From NCBI GenBank assembly GCA_964503935.1, contig CAZDCJ010000011.1, forward strand, positions 1-25,735: a DNA stretch of 25,735 nt, in the 5' to 3' direction. Of the stretch, positions 6,697-14,289 are shown one piece after another. The notes beneath the pieces were generated by a model. It saw nothing but the letters and a program-made list of their open reading frames with translations, had not been told where the DNA came from and did not search any database. Position numbers and translations under genes: made by a program. Position 1 is the first letter of the stretch; every line of letters begins with the position of its first letter. The DNA comes from STD2-77 sp964503935 (lineage in GTDB: Bacteria; Patescibacteriota; Minisyncoccia; JAHIHE01; JAGLIN01).

Positions 6697-7080
6697 CTAG
6701 TCATAGAACTGCTTCAGCATCTTATCCTTCTTGAATTTGGCGATATTCTTATTCACCTGCTTGTAAAATTGCGGATAATGGATGCGATTAATCCACCTGC
6801 GGCGCCGGAGGTCGAACTGGCGGTACGGCTTCTTCTGATGATGCGCCAGCTCGTGCGCGATTACCGAGAGGATGCTGCTGTATTTCTTGGGCTTCTTGAG
6901 CTTCTGCGTATAGATGTCCACGACTACCAGCTTGGAATTGAGGTCAGTATAACCCAGCGTGTATGATTTCGCATACCCGTCTCCCGCGCGCACGGTCTTG
7001 GGCTGGAACCTGTAGCCCCGCATCTTGAGGCACCGGCACGCTTCCTTGAATATGATCTGGCAAGCTTCTTCGTGGGTCAT
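6697..7080 (-). CDS. Small zincin-like metalloprotease-fold protein (HELAHH)
   Basis: The 127-residue protein carries HELAHH at 76-81, the HExxH zinc-binding and catalytic motif, preceded by the hydrophobic SSILSVIA typical of the active-site helix. A candidate third ligand is His101 in HYPQFYKQV, which resembles the H..eF.. element after HExxH in SprT/YgjP (WLM)-like families. The N-terminal part (about 23-56) has beta-strand-like stretches such as KLVVVDIYT. There is no signal peptide, so it is probably cytoplasmic. The protein is basic, with RLRRRR-type clusters, which would suit nucleic-acid-associated substrates, but that is inference. The start is ATG 7080. The substrate and exact family are uncertain. 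Confidence 0.7.
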   Translation of the reverse strand: MTHEEACQIIFKEACRCLKMRGYRFQPKTVRAGDGYAKSYTLGYTDLNSKLVVVDIYTQKLKKPKKYSSILSVIAHELAHHQKKPYRQFDLRRRRWINRIHYPQFYKQVNKNIAKFKKDKMLKQFYD

Positions 7081-7124
7081 ACGAAATGACTAAAGACTAA
7101 TAACTCATAACTGACAACTTCGAT

Positions 7125-7164
7125 TGTCATCCCGGAATTCCCGAAAGGAATATCCGGGCTCCCG
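7125..7164. repeat. R3 dispersed repeat, copy 2
   Basis: TGTCATCCCGGAATTCCCG through TATCCGGGCTCCCG, matching 4704-4743. The gene-free stretch 7081-7578 consists almost entirely of such repeats (R3, R5, R4). Confidence 0.7.
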
Positions 7165-7192
7165 TTCTAATAGCAATAATATAACGAAAAGC

Positions 7193-7279
7193 GTAACACA
7201 CCCTGACGCCTTTCAGGCGCCACCCCTCTCAAGAGGGAATAAATGCACAATTGTCATTCCCGCGAAAGAAAGAATCTAG
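7193..7279. repeat. R5 composite repeat, most complete copy
   Basis: TAACACACCCTGACGCC, a GGCGCC-containing hairpin, CACCCCTCTCAAGAGGG, AATAAAT, then TGTCATTCCCGCGAAAG. It links the parts found separately at 5010-5038 and 4820-4874. Confidence 0.65.
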
Positions 7280-7322
7280 TATCTGTATGAAGCTATATTT
7301 TCTATAAATGTACACATCCTTT

Positions 7323-7370
7323 CATTCCTGGATTCCGGATATTACCCTAAAGCGAAATTCCGAAATGACA
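7323..7370 (-). repeat. R3-related dispersed repeat
   Basis: On the minus strand it begins TGTCATTTCGGAATTTCG and ends with ATATCCGGAATCCAGG-type sequence, a diverged R3 copy. Confidence 0.5.
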
Positions 7371-7401
7371 AATGAGAGTATTATCGATTCGAACATTAGC
7401 A

Positions 7402-7507
7402 TGTCATCCTGAACTTGTTTCAGGATCCTCGGTATATATCGTTAAGTCTATAATCGTATCATCATAACCTAATAGCGGGAAGATGCTGAAACGAGTTCAG
7501 CATGACA
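7402..7507. repeat. R4 palindromic doublet
   Basis: The left end TGTCATCCTGAAC and the right end GTTCAGCATGACA form an inverted pair around two inner hairpins (CCTGAACTTGTTTCAGG and GCTGAAACGAGTTCAGC). The C-G pair of the left stem is replaced by a G-C pair in the right one, keeping the hairpin. Partial copies occur at 14409-14440 and 20141-20217. Confidence 0.7.
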
Positions 7508-7578
7508 GGTTGAATGGGTTTAGTGCGAATAATTAAGCGCTTACCGCATCATTCGATTCGCAATAACGATTAAACCCC

Positions 7579-9495
7579 CTACTCCCCTGCCTTCTTTGTA
7601 TCCGCGCTAACCCCCGTGATCCTCTCCCCGAAATACCACCCTAATATATCTTTCGCAATCGGCACGGACGCGTCGTGCCCTTCGCCTCCTCCTTCGAGCA
7701 TGATAGCCATCACGATCTGGGGATTCTCATACGGCGCATAGACCGTATACCAGGCATGAGTCTTGGTGTTGCCGGCATACTGCGCCGTCCCGGTCTTCCC
7801 CGCCGCCTGCACGGGCAGCGTCGAAAGAGCGCGGCCGGAACCGGTCAGCACGTTCTCAAGCATCCCCTTCTGCACCCAATCCATATTCTCCGGACTGATG
7901 AAGCCGGATGCGAGCATCTTCGGTTCCATATCCTGTACTATATTTCCCGCCGAGTCCACGACCTTATCCACGACTTGCGGCTGATAGACAGTTCCGCCAT
8001 TGGCGACAGCCGCGGTATAATTGGCAATCTGGAGTGGCGTCGCAAGGACGTCTCCCTGTCCGATCGACATGTGATAGGTGTCACCGATATACCACGGCTC
8101 ATCCTTTACTTCGCGCTTCCACGCCGTATCGGGAATAAGCCCTGCCTTCTCGCCCGGCAGATCGATGCCGGTCAGCTGCCCCATACCGAAGAGGTTGGCA
8201 TACTTCTTGATGCGGTCCGCGCCCAGTCCTTCGATGTCGCCGTAACCGCCGCCGACCGTATAGAAATACACATTGCATGACTGGGCGATAGCCTTCACGA
8301 GATCTACCGTGCCGTGCGCCTTCCAGTCATTGAAGCTCCATCCGCCGATATTTATAGAACCGCTGTCGCTTATCGTCCGCGTCGGCGAGATGATATTCTC
8401 CTCCAGCGCCGCCGCCGCCATCATCGGCTTGAAAGTCGATCCCGGCGGATATTCCGCCTCGATAGCGCGGTTGAAGAGCGGCTTGCTCGCGTCACTGAGG
8501 AGTGCGCTGTACTCCGCCGTACTGATCCCGCCCGCGAAAGAATTATTGTCATAAGACGGGTAGCTCACCAGCGCCAACACCGCGCCCGTCTGTGGATCAA
8601 GCGCCACCACTGACCCTCCAGTGCTCCCTTCCTGCTTGATCGCCATCTCTTCGATATCCTTATAGAGCCTCGATTGGAGCTCCGCATCGATATTGAGCAC
8701 CAGATTATCTCCGGCGACCGGATCGGTCTTCTGCATGGTGCGGTTCACTCGTCCGAGCGAGTCCACCTCCACTTCCGTAATCCCGTAGATGCCGCGGAGG
8801 TTATCTTCGTAGGCGTATTCCAGTCCGTCCTTCCCGATTATGTCCGTCATGAGATAGCCCGGATGGCTATCCAATTCCTTCTGGTTGATCCTGCCGCTAT
8901 AGCCGACGACGGAAGAGAAATATTTTCCATCGGTATATTTCCGGATAGCGCTGTTCTCGAGCCTCACGCCTGCCATACCCTTGGTCTTCTCTTCGACGAT
9001 GAGAGCTTTTTCCTTCTCGATATTCTCCGATATGATGTATGACTGGTAAGAAGTCGGATCCATCCCTCCGATCATCCCTTCAAGCTCCTCGTCCGTGATT
9101 TCCAACGCGAGCGCGAGCGCCGTCTTCTTGCCTGCGATCCCGCCCCGGTCCTTGAAAAAATCGGCAGGCACAAGGACCACATCGAATACGGGCACGTTGA
9201 ATACGATCTGCTCCATATTACGGTCATAGATGATCCCGCGGGCAGATTTTACCGCCGTAGTGCGGATATAATTCTTTTCGGAAATGGAGGAGTAATAATC
9301 TCCTTGGACGAATTGCAAGTAGGAAAGCTGTCCCAGAAGACCGAACATGACGACGCAGAACATCATTTCCAGGCTCTTTATCTTTCGGGAATCGAAATAG
9401 TTATCGATCTTTCCGCTGTCCTTATGCTTCTCGTCCAGCAGTATCTCCTCGAAATCCACTTCCTCTCTCTTCTTTTTTATGAAATATCCGCTCAT
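7579..9495 (-). CDS. mrdA: Penicillin-binding protein 2 (peptidoglycan DD-transpeptidase)
   Basis: PBP2 is the class B transpeptidase that cross-links peptidoglycan during rod-shaped elongation. The 638-residue protein has a cytoplasmic N-terminus of about 40 residues, one membrane segment (about 42-60) and a dimerisation/pedestal domain beginning SARGIIYDRN at 84-93. The transpeptidase domain has all three motifs: SxxK at Ser353-Lys356 (in PPGSTFKP), SxN at Ser406-Asn408, and KTG at 567-569. It is therefore predicted to be active. Its start overlaps the mreD stop by 4 bases (ATGA), showing translational coupling in the mre operon. A RodA (SEDS) polymerase gene, the usual partner, does not follow; the next 500 bp are repeats. 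The 41-residue charged N-terminal extension before the membrane segment is somewhat long. Confidence 0.95.
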   Translation of the reverse strand: MSGYFIKKKREEVDFEEILLDEKHKDSGKIDNYFDSRKIKSLEMMFCVVMFGLLGQLSYLQFVQGDYYSSISEKNYIRTTAVKSARGIIYDRNMEQIVFNVPVFDVVLVPADFFKDRGGIAGKKTALALALEITDEELEGMIGGMDPTSYQSYIISENIEKEKALIVEEKTKGMAGVRLENSAIRKYTDGKYFSSVVGYSGRINQKELDSHPGYLMTDIIGKDGLEYAYEDNLRGIYGITEVEVDSLGRVNRTMQKTDPVAGDNLVLNIDAELQSRLYKDIEEMAIKQEGSTGGSVVALDPQTGAVLALVSYPSYDNNSFAGGISTAEYSALLSDASKPLFNRAIEAEYPPGSTFKPMMAAAALEENIISPTRTISDSGSINIGGWSFNDWKAHGTVDLVKAIAQSCNVYFYTVGGGYGDIEGLGADRIKKYANLFGMGQLTGIDLPGEKAGLIPDTAWKREVKDEPWYIGDTYHMSIGQGDVLATPLQIANYTAAVANGGTVYQPQVVDKVVDSAGNIVQDMEPKMLASGFISPENMDWVQKGMLENVLTGSGRALSTLPVQAAGKTGTAQYAGNTKTHAWYTVYAPYENPQIVMAIMLEGGGEGHDASVPIAKDILGWYFGERITGVSADTKKAGE

Positions 9496-9986
9496 TCTTT
9501 TCCTTTAGAAATAAGTCGCATCATAGGGTAGACCAGCAGCGCCGCATAGACCGAATCTACCAGAGCCTTCTTCCAGAGGAAAGACGGATCAAAGACCTCG
9601 TCCGCCCCAAAAGCGAAGACAAGAAGGCACAGGAAGAACACATCGTAGAAAAGCATCCCGATTACGCTCAGCCTCATCACTTTTCCGGAACCATCCTCCT
9701 TCATGAGCTTTTTCTTGGCGGCACTGGCGAATACGGAAGCGAATACCATGCTTATCGTGAACGTCCCGAAGCCTATGCCGAAATACGCATCGAAGAGGAA
9801 GCCGAAGAAAAAGGCCGTATAGAGGAAGTCGGACGACACCGAAAGGAAGACAGAAGCGAGAATCAGCATGAAGACCAGCTCCGGCCGGAAAACCCCTCCC
9901 AAGAGAGAAGGGAAAAACGCCGTCTCCAGGATGAAAGCGACGAAGATGAGCGGCAGGAAGATGTAATAATTTATCCGATCCTTCAT
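9492..9986 (-). CDS. mreD: Rod shape-determining membrane protein MreD
   Basis: MreD is the small integral membrane member of the MreBCD elongation complex. This 164-residue protein is almost wholly hydrophobic, with about five segments (roughly 5-25, 32-50, 53-75, 100-125 and 135-158). Its N-terminal FLPLIFVAFILETAFFPSL and the middle SSDFLYTAFFFGFLFDAYFG resemble the MreD family's substrate-transporter-like fold. Identification rests on this pattern and strongly on position: it overlaps mreC upstream and PBP2 downstream by 4 bases each. The length matches the family (about 160-170). Confidence 0.9.
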   Translation of the reverse strand: MKDRINYYIFLPLIFVAFILETAFFPSLLGGVFRPELVFMLILASVFLSVSSDFLYTAFFFGFLFDAYFGIGFGTFTISMVFASVFASAAKKKLMKEDGSGKVMRLSVIGMLFYDVFFLCLLVFAFGADEVFDPSFLWKKALVDSVYAALLVYPMMRLISKGKE

Positions 9987-10801
9987 TTCCGTACTACTAT
10001 GAATATCTCTTCGATATGCGCGAAATCGGCGTAGAGCTCGAGGCTGGCACTCTTGAAGACCAGGTTGGGCGATTCATCGATCCGGCCGATCTTCCCGACC
10101 AGAAGCCCTTTCGGCACTCCGTCCTCGAGGCCGGAAGTGATCATGACGTCGCCCGGCAAGAGCTCTTCGCTCTGATCAATCATCTCGAGAGACGCCGCCA
10201 TCCCGTACGCGCCCTTGACCAGCCCGTTGGCACGCGTCGTCTGCGTGAGGCAATTGACCGCGCTTTCCGGCGAGACGATGAGCGCGACCTTGGAATAGTC
10301 CGCGTATGCTTCGGCGACTTTCCCTACCAATACCCCTCCCGCCACCGTCACTGCCTGGTTCGCCTTCACACCGTCTTCCGTACCCAGATCGATGGTTATG
10401 GATTGCCCGTAGCCGTCAGAATTCCTGGCTACGACCTTTCCCATGACGAAATCCGCGCAATCGCCGCCCGCGCAGAGATTTTCCTTGAATTTGAGCTGCT
10501 CTCTGAGCTGCTGATTTTCTCTCTCTACTTCCCTGAGCTGCGCCAGTTCGTAATTGAGCGAGCCGTTCTCTTCCTGCAATCTCCTGTTCTCATCTTTGAA
10601 TTCGTCTATCTTCCCTAACGTATAGAAAAAACCGCTTATCCCGTTCGAAGACGACATGACGGAAGCCTGTACCGGCGCGAGGACGGATATAGCCGCATCC
10701 TTCGGCCCCTTGAGGTATCCCCAGCTGTCCAAAAGGAGTACCGCGCCAAGGGTCAGCATGGCGAAGATGAAAGTCGTTGGATTGATCGCAGATCTTTGCA
10801 T
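9983..10801 (-). CDS. mreC: Rod shape-determining protein MreC
   Basis: MreC is a bitopic membrane protein that bridges MreB/MreD to PBP2 and activates it. The 272-residue protein has one N-terminal membrane segment (about 10-29), a coiled coil rich in Glu, Arg and Leu (about 64-106), and a C-terminal double beta-barrel with family landmarks VVARNSDGYGQSITIDLG at about 129-146, GVLVGKV at 161-167 and GDVMITSGLEDGVPKGLLVG near 217-236. The start is ATG 10801; 95 bases separate it from the mreB stop, and it overlaps mreD at its end. The length fits the family. Confidence 0.94.
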   Translation of the reverse strand: MQRSAINPTTFIFAMLTLGAVLLLDSWGYLKGPKDAAISVLAPVQASVMSSSNGISGFFYTLGKIDEFKDENRRLQEENGSLNYELAQLREVERENQQLREQLKFKENLCAGGDCADFVMGKVVARNSDGYGQSITIDLGTEDGVKANQAVTVAGGVLVGKVAEAYADYSKVALIVSPESAVNCLTQTTRANGLVKGAYGMAASLEMIDQSEELLPGDVMITSGLEDGVPKGLLVGKIGRIDESPNLVFKSASLELYADFAHIEEIFIVVRK

Positions 10802-10896
10802 GAGTTTCTCTTACTGCTATTCCGATAGCTTCCTCGATAGGAATAAAAAATCATCCGCCTCTCCTGGTTTCCCCGAGCTGCGGACGATAAGTCCGT

Positions 10897-11949
10897 CTAG
10901 ACCGGAGATTTCTCGTTCTTCATCGACACCAAGACATCGCTCAGCTCGTCGATATTCTCCAGGACAATCCCGGCGCCGCGCGCCACCGCCGTCAGCGGAT
11001 CATCGGCGACCTTCACCGGCATCTTCGTCTGTTCGCTCACCAGCTTATCCAGCCCCTTGAGCATCCCTCCGCCCCCCACCAGGATGATACCCTTGCTCAT
11101 AATATCCGCTACGAGCTCGGGGGGAGTCTCTTCGATAGTCGCCTTGATATTCTCCACGAGGATCTTCACGCTGCGGCTTAATGCCCGCCGCGCATGCTCG
11201 TCGGTGATTATGACTTCCTTGGGCAGTCCGGTGACGAGATCGCGGCCGCGCATGGTCATCTCCAGTTTCTCTTCCAAAGGATATGCCGAACCGATAGTTA
11301 TCTTGATTTCTTCCGCCGTCTTCTCTCCCAAAAGCAGGTTGAATTCATCGCGGGCGAATTGGATTATATTCTCACTAAGCTCGTCTCCTGCGACCCGCAG
11401 GCTCCGGCTCGCGACGATGCCGCCGAGAGAGATGACCGCCACCTCCGTCGTCCCGCCGCCGATATCCACGATCATATTTCCGGCCGCTTCCTGCACCGGG
11501 AGCCTCACGCCGATCGCTGCCGCCATCGGCTCCTCGATGAGGTACGCCTCACGCGCGCCGGCACTGATGGTCGCGTCGATGACCGCCTTTTTTTCCACCT
11601 CCGTGACGCCGGAAGGCACGCCGACTACCACGCGCGGACGCGGAAAGAGCGCGAACGACTGCTGGTGCACTTTGTCGATGAAATATTTGAGCATCTGCTC
11701 CGTAACTTCGAAATCGGAAACTACTCCGTCTACCAACGGACGCGTCGCGACGATATGCCCCGGGGTCTTGCCCACCATCTTCTTGGCCTCTTTCCCGATA
11801 GCGAGGATCTTGCCAGTCTTCTTATTCAGTGCCACTACTGAAGGCTCATTGATTACGATTCCTTTGCCTTTTACATATACGAGAGTGTTGGCGGTTCCGA
11901 GGTCGATACCGACGTCGTGGCTGAGGTAGCCGAATAGCTTATTGAACAT
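10897..11949 (-). CDS. mreB: Rod shape-determining actin homologue MreB (copy 1)
   Basis: MreB forms membrane-bound filaments that direct peptidoglycan synthesis. From ATG 11949 the protein has 350 residues with all actin-fold motifs: phosphate-1 VGIDLGTANTLVY near 13-25, phosphate-2 MIVDIGGGTTEVAVISLGG near 160-178 and adenosine motif ILVGGGGMLKGLDKLV near 287-302. I chose 11949 over a TTG at 12015 because MFNKLFGYLSHDVGIDLG is the standard MreB N-terminus; it includes a short amphipathic stretch (FNKLFGYL) of the kind that anchors MreB to the membrane. It is the first gene of mreBCD-PBP2. There is no clear Shine-Dalgarno. A promoter (TTGCCA-16-TATACT) lies upstream. A second mreB occurs at 23107-24114. 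Confidence 0.96.
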   Translation of the reverse strand: MFNKLFGYLSHDVGIDLGTANTLVYVKGKGIVINEPSVVALNKKTGKILAIGKEAKKMVGKTPGHIVATRPLVDGVVSDFEVTEQMLKYFIDKVHQQSFALFPRPRVVVGVPSGVTEVEKKAVIDATISAGAREAYLIEEPMAAAIGVRLPVQEAAGNMIVDIGGGTTEVAVISLGGIVASRSLRVAGDELSENIIQFARDEFNLLLGEKTAEEIKITIGSAYPLEEKLEMTMRGRDLVTGLPKEVIITDEHARRALSRSVKILVENIKATIEETPPELVADIMSKGIILVGGGGMLKGLDKLVSEQTKMPVKVADDPLTAVARGAGIVLENIDELSDVLVSMKNEKSPV

Positions 11950-11987
11950 AAAAATCAGGATTATTTTGCTAAAATATCTCAGATACA

Positions 11988-12015
11988 AGTATAACACATA
12001 AAACGGAACTGGCAA
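11988..12015 (-). promoter_or_regulatory. Candidate sigma70 promoter of the mre operon
   Basis: On the minus strand TTGCCA (12010-12015) and TATACT (11988-11993) are 16 bp apart; both match consensus at five (TATACT) or four (TTGCCA) positions. Transcription would begin near 11981, giving a leader of about 30 bases. Confidence 0.6.
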
Positions 12016-12078
12016 AAAATACCCATATCTCAGCCCTATCCGGGCAACGAATCAGGCGGGAAAGCTCGGAACTGGCAA
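12004..12078. promoter_or_regulatory. Pair of exact 12-bp direct repeats in the mreB / secreted-protein divergent region
   Basis: CGGAACTGGCAA occurs at 12004-12015 and again at 12067-12078, 63 bp apart (about six helical turns). Similarity continues loosely beyond (TACCCA and TTCCCA). The first copy overlaps the mreB -35 box and the second lies upstream of the divergent -35 at 12115. This is a candidate operator pair, not a proven site. Confidence 0.4.
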
Positions 12079-12114
12079 GTATTCCCAGGATAGTTTTTGA
12101 TATTATGCCACATA

Positions 12115-12143
12115 TTGACAAATATACAAAAGTATGCTATCAT
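12115..12143 (+). promoter_or_regulatory. Sigma70-type promoter of the secreted two-domain protein
   Basis: A perfect TTGACA at 12115-12120, 17 bases, then TATCAT at 12138-12143. Transcription would start near 12150, giving a leader of about 60 bases. The leader opens with an inverted repeat, AAGTTA-CGAAT-TAACTT (12152-12168), and has no clear Shine-Dalgarno. Confidence 0.8.
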
Positions 12144-12210
12144 TGCTCATTAAGTTACGAATTAACTTGATTTCCCCTACCGGGAATATTAAATCGATAA
12201 AACCATAAGA

Positions 12211-13215
12211 ATGAATACTAAGACTATCGTCAGGATCATCGGAACCGTAATCGTATTTTCTTGCCTCATGTTCGGCCTCAGCTCAAGCGCGAAAGCTTCG
12301 ACCAACTCGGGCGCCTGCGTCAAGGTAACAGTTAATGACTACAACAACAGATTCGATCTCGGCACTATCGGAGTCAGAGCTTCCGAAGCGGTGATCGCGA
12401 ACAATTGCTCGGAAGACATGACTATCTCCAGCCTGGGATTCCTGGGCAGCTTCGGGAGCGGTACGCTTTCCGGTGCCCGCCTCTACGTAAACGGCAAGAG
12501 TTCCGGCTATTTCAATAAAGTCACTTCGGCGAGCGCTGTATATACAGGCCTCAGCCTGAAAGTCGCAAGAGGCAGTTCGATTAAGATCATGCTTATCGGC
12601 GATGTCTCCAAGGACCCGAGTGACAGTACCTTGAGCTACACACTCGATGATTGCCCGAAAGTATTCGTAATAAAAGGCGGGTGCACCGGCAAGATGATCG
12701 CTGCAAATGTCATCGGATCATCCAGCATCTACATCTCTCAGAAGATGAAGATCTATTCTGACTGCAGTTCCAGCTCTGCTGCCAAGACCCAGTCCGTCAA
12801 AGTGACTACGGTAGGCGGCATCCAGAAAGTCCAGAAAGGAACTCGTGTGAACGTAATCGAAGCCAGACTCACCAATACCGGCAGCGAGGAACTCACCGTC
12901 TCAGGCATGGGCTTCTCGGGATTGTTCGGAACCAAAGGAGTCACGAACACGAACCTGTGGGTGGACGAAGTCAACATGGGCAGCCTCAAATGCTCTGCGT
13001 CCGCAGCCAGATATACCGGCATGAACATCAAGATCGCTCCGGGGAAAAGCGTGAGGGTCGTCCTCCGAGGCGATATCTCAAGTAGCGCCACCAAGCGCGT
13101 CCTCCAGTACCGTTTCGATTCTGACTCGAAGGTATTCCAGGTGAAGGGTTCATCGACCGGAAAGAGCGCCAAGATATCCATAAGCGGCCTCTCGGTCCTC
13201 GGCATCGCGAAGTAA
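12211..13215 (+). CDS. Secreted protein made of two tandem copies of one domain
   Basis: This 334-residue protein has a signal peptide: basic start, hydrophobic core (about 8-22) and a likely AKA cleavage site after residue 29. The mature part is two repeats of one beta-rich domain of about 140 residues. Repeat 1 spans about 36-177 and repeat 2 about 195-334. Matching landmarks are TISSLGFLGSFG (71-82) with TVSGMGFSGLFG (229-240), YTGLSLKVARGSSIKIMLIGD (start 111) with YTGMNIKIAPGKSVRVVLRGD (start 269), and VFVIKGGCTGK (151-161) with VFQVKGSSTGK (308-318). Repeat 1 has four cysteines (36, 66, 148, 158) that could pair; repeat 2 has one. No enzyme motif is seen, so a structural or adhesive surface role is likely, but that is inference. 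It is divergent from mreB, with its own strong promoter and terminator, and is Ser/Thr/Gly rich. Confidence 0.85.
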   Translation: MNTKTIVRIIGTVIVFSCLMFGLSSSAKASTNSGACVKVTVNDYNNRFDLGTIGVRASEAVIANNCSEDMTISSLGFLGSFGSGTLSGARLYVNGKSSGYFNKVTSASAVYTGLSLKVARGSSIKIMLIGDVSKDPSDSTLSYTLDDCPKVFVIKGGCTGKMIAANVIGSSSIYISQKMKIYSDCSSSSAAKTQSVKVTTVGGIQKVQKGTRVNVIEARLTNTGSEELTVSGMGFSGLFGTKGVTNTNLWVDEVNMGSLKCSASAARYTGMNIKIAPGKSVRVVLRGDISSSATKRVLQYRFDSDSKVFQVKGSSTGKSAKISISGLSVLGIAK

Positions 13216-13233
13216 GCGTTTACACATATCCCG

Positions 13234-13266
13234 AATATCCCGCAATCACATTGCGGGATATTTTTT
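13234..13266 (+). terminator. Strong Rho-independent terminator
   Basis: A perfect 13-bp stem, AATATCCCGCAAT-CAC-ATTGCGGGATATT, with a 3-base loop, followed by a T run to 13266. It starts 18 bases after the secreted-protein stop codon. Confidence 0.93.
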
Positions 13267-13322
13267 GCCTGTCCCCATTTCCGGCATCAATAGCAGAGGA
13301 CTGACAAGAGAGGATAAGCATA

Positions 13323-13396
13323 CGTGGATATCGAAATTAACCTGATTACTCCGATAAACCCCATATCCCAAAACCGATCCTCCTTTTTGTCATCCT
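13323..13396. repeat. R6 dispersed intergenic repeat, copy 2
   Basis: Matches 3497-3570 in the same orientation. A TTGGC-AA-GCCAA hairpin follows near 13402-13415. No gene is seen in 13267-13549. Confidence 0.65.
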
Positions 13397-13549
13397 AAGC
13401 ACTTGGCAAGCCAAGGGAGAATGAAATGGAGATGAAATTCTTCTTCCAGAAGAGGCCTGTCACAGAGCAAAAGGCTGATTTCGGAATGACCCTCAGAAAC
13501 TTCTAAGGGTCTTGAATTTTATCCCGCGCCATATCAAGAAAGCCGATTA

Positions 13550-13578
13550 TTTACATGCCGCATCTGGCGGGGTATAAT
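13550..13578 (+). promoter_or_regulatory. Near-leaderless sigma70 promoter
   Basis: TTTACA at 13550-13555, exactly 17 bases, then perfect TATAAT at 13573-13578. The expected start of transcription (about 13585) falls within about two bases of the ATG at 13587, so the mRNA should have almost no leader. Confidence 0.85.
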
Positions 13579-13586
13579 TGTTTATC

Positions 13587-14165
13587 ATGCCTAAAAAACA
13601 ATCCAGTAGGAGGCATGTCGGAAGTGAAAAAAGAGTGTCAAAAAAACCGAATGACTACGGACAGGATGCATACGCGAGAGACGCTGTATCGGAAGGTACT
13701 CAGGGAACGGATGTAGCGGCAGACAAGAAGCCATTCATGATAATCCCCTTCGATTCTCCGGAAGTGACAACATTCATATTCGGAAGAGCCGAAGCAGAAG
13801 AAGGAAATATGCCCCCGGGGCACCGCGAAGACGAACTGATCCGGGAAGCGATAGCGGATGATATCTTCGAGTGCGGAAGAGATATATGCATCAAGAGAGC
13901 TTTCCGATTCCTTATTCTTCTAAGATGGAAAGTGACCGCTGAATACGCCGGATATTTGGCAGCCGGCGTCCGGACGATCCGATTCGATACGGAGAAAGCC
14001 TATCTCCACGTCCTCTTTTCAAGATCGGATCTTGCTTACGCGATAGAAGCCGTGAATAGCGCCAGTTCGTACACGGATTATTACATGGAAACAAAAGGAA
14101 GGTATACGATAAAAGCGGTGGGCATAAAGCTCAAACCGCACATAGAAGAGATGATCGTAGCCTGA
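13587..14165 (+). CDS. Hypothetical 192-aa protein, near-leaderless mRNA
   Basis: No family is recognised. I start it at ATG 13587 rather than an in-frame TTG at 13578, because 13578 is the last base of the TATAAT box. The N-terminal 45 or so residues are basic and polar (PKKQSSRRHV, several KK and RR pairs) and probably disordered. A folded part follows from about residue 48 (FMIIPFDSPEVTTFIFGRAEAEE), and the C-terminal 90 residues mix helix and strand (FRFLILLRWKVTAEYAGYLA, then RTIRFDTEKAYLHVLFSR). There is no signal peptide or clear membrane segment, although LILLRW is hydrophobic. It ends in TGA, which shows TGA is a stop here. It is a single gene with its own promoter and terminator. 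Confidence 0.75.
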   Translation: MPKKQSSRRHVGSEKRVSKKPNDYGQDAYARDAVSEGTQGTDVAADKKPFMIIPFDSPEVTTFIFGRAEAEEGNMPPGHREDELIREAIADDIFECGRDICIKRAFRFLILLRWKVTAEYAGYLAAGVRTIRFDTEKAYLHVLFSRSDLAYAIEAVNSASSYTDYYMETKGRYTIKAVGIKLKPHIEEMIVA

Positions 14166-14207
14166 AGCGAGACACAAAAAAAACGGAAAAACGGAATTAA
14201 AAAACGG

Positions 14208-14235
14208 ATCGCCCGCAAAAACCGAGGCGATTTTT
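14208..14235 (+). terminator. Rho-independent terminator of the 192-aa gene
   Basis: ATCGCC (14208-14213), 12-base loop, GGCGAT (14226-14231) and a five-T tail. It lies 42 bases after the TGA stop. Confidence 0.7.
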
Positions 14236-14289
14236 CATATCTTTCCACATAGCAAAAAGGATCATCAGTCATAAATCCGACTGCCGGAT

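Noticed and set aside
7081..7578. CRISPR array or phage attachment site in the repeat-rich spacer
   Set aside because: Repeats are of different families, irregularly spaced and mostly palindromic, with no uniform spacers and no cas genes or integrase.
11950..12015. 22-residue N-terminal extension of MreB from a TTG
   Set aside because: The TTG lies on the predicted -35 box, and the family N-terminus begins at ATG 11949.
13587..14165. UGA recoding as in Absconditabacteria or Gracilibacteria
   Set aside because: This gene ends in TGA followed by a terminator, and conserved proteins such as MnmA, MreB and ProS read without in-frame TGA.
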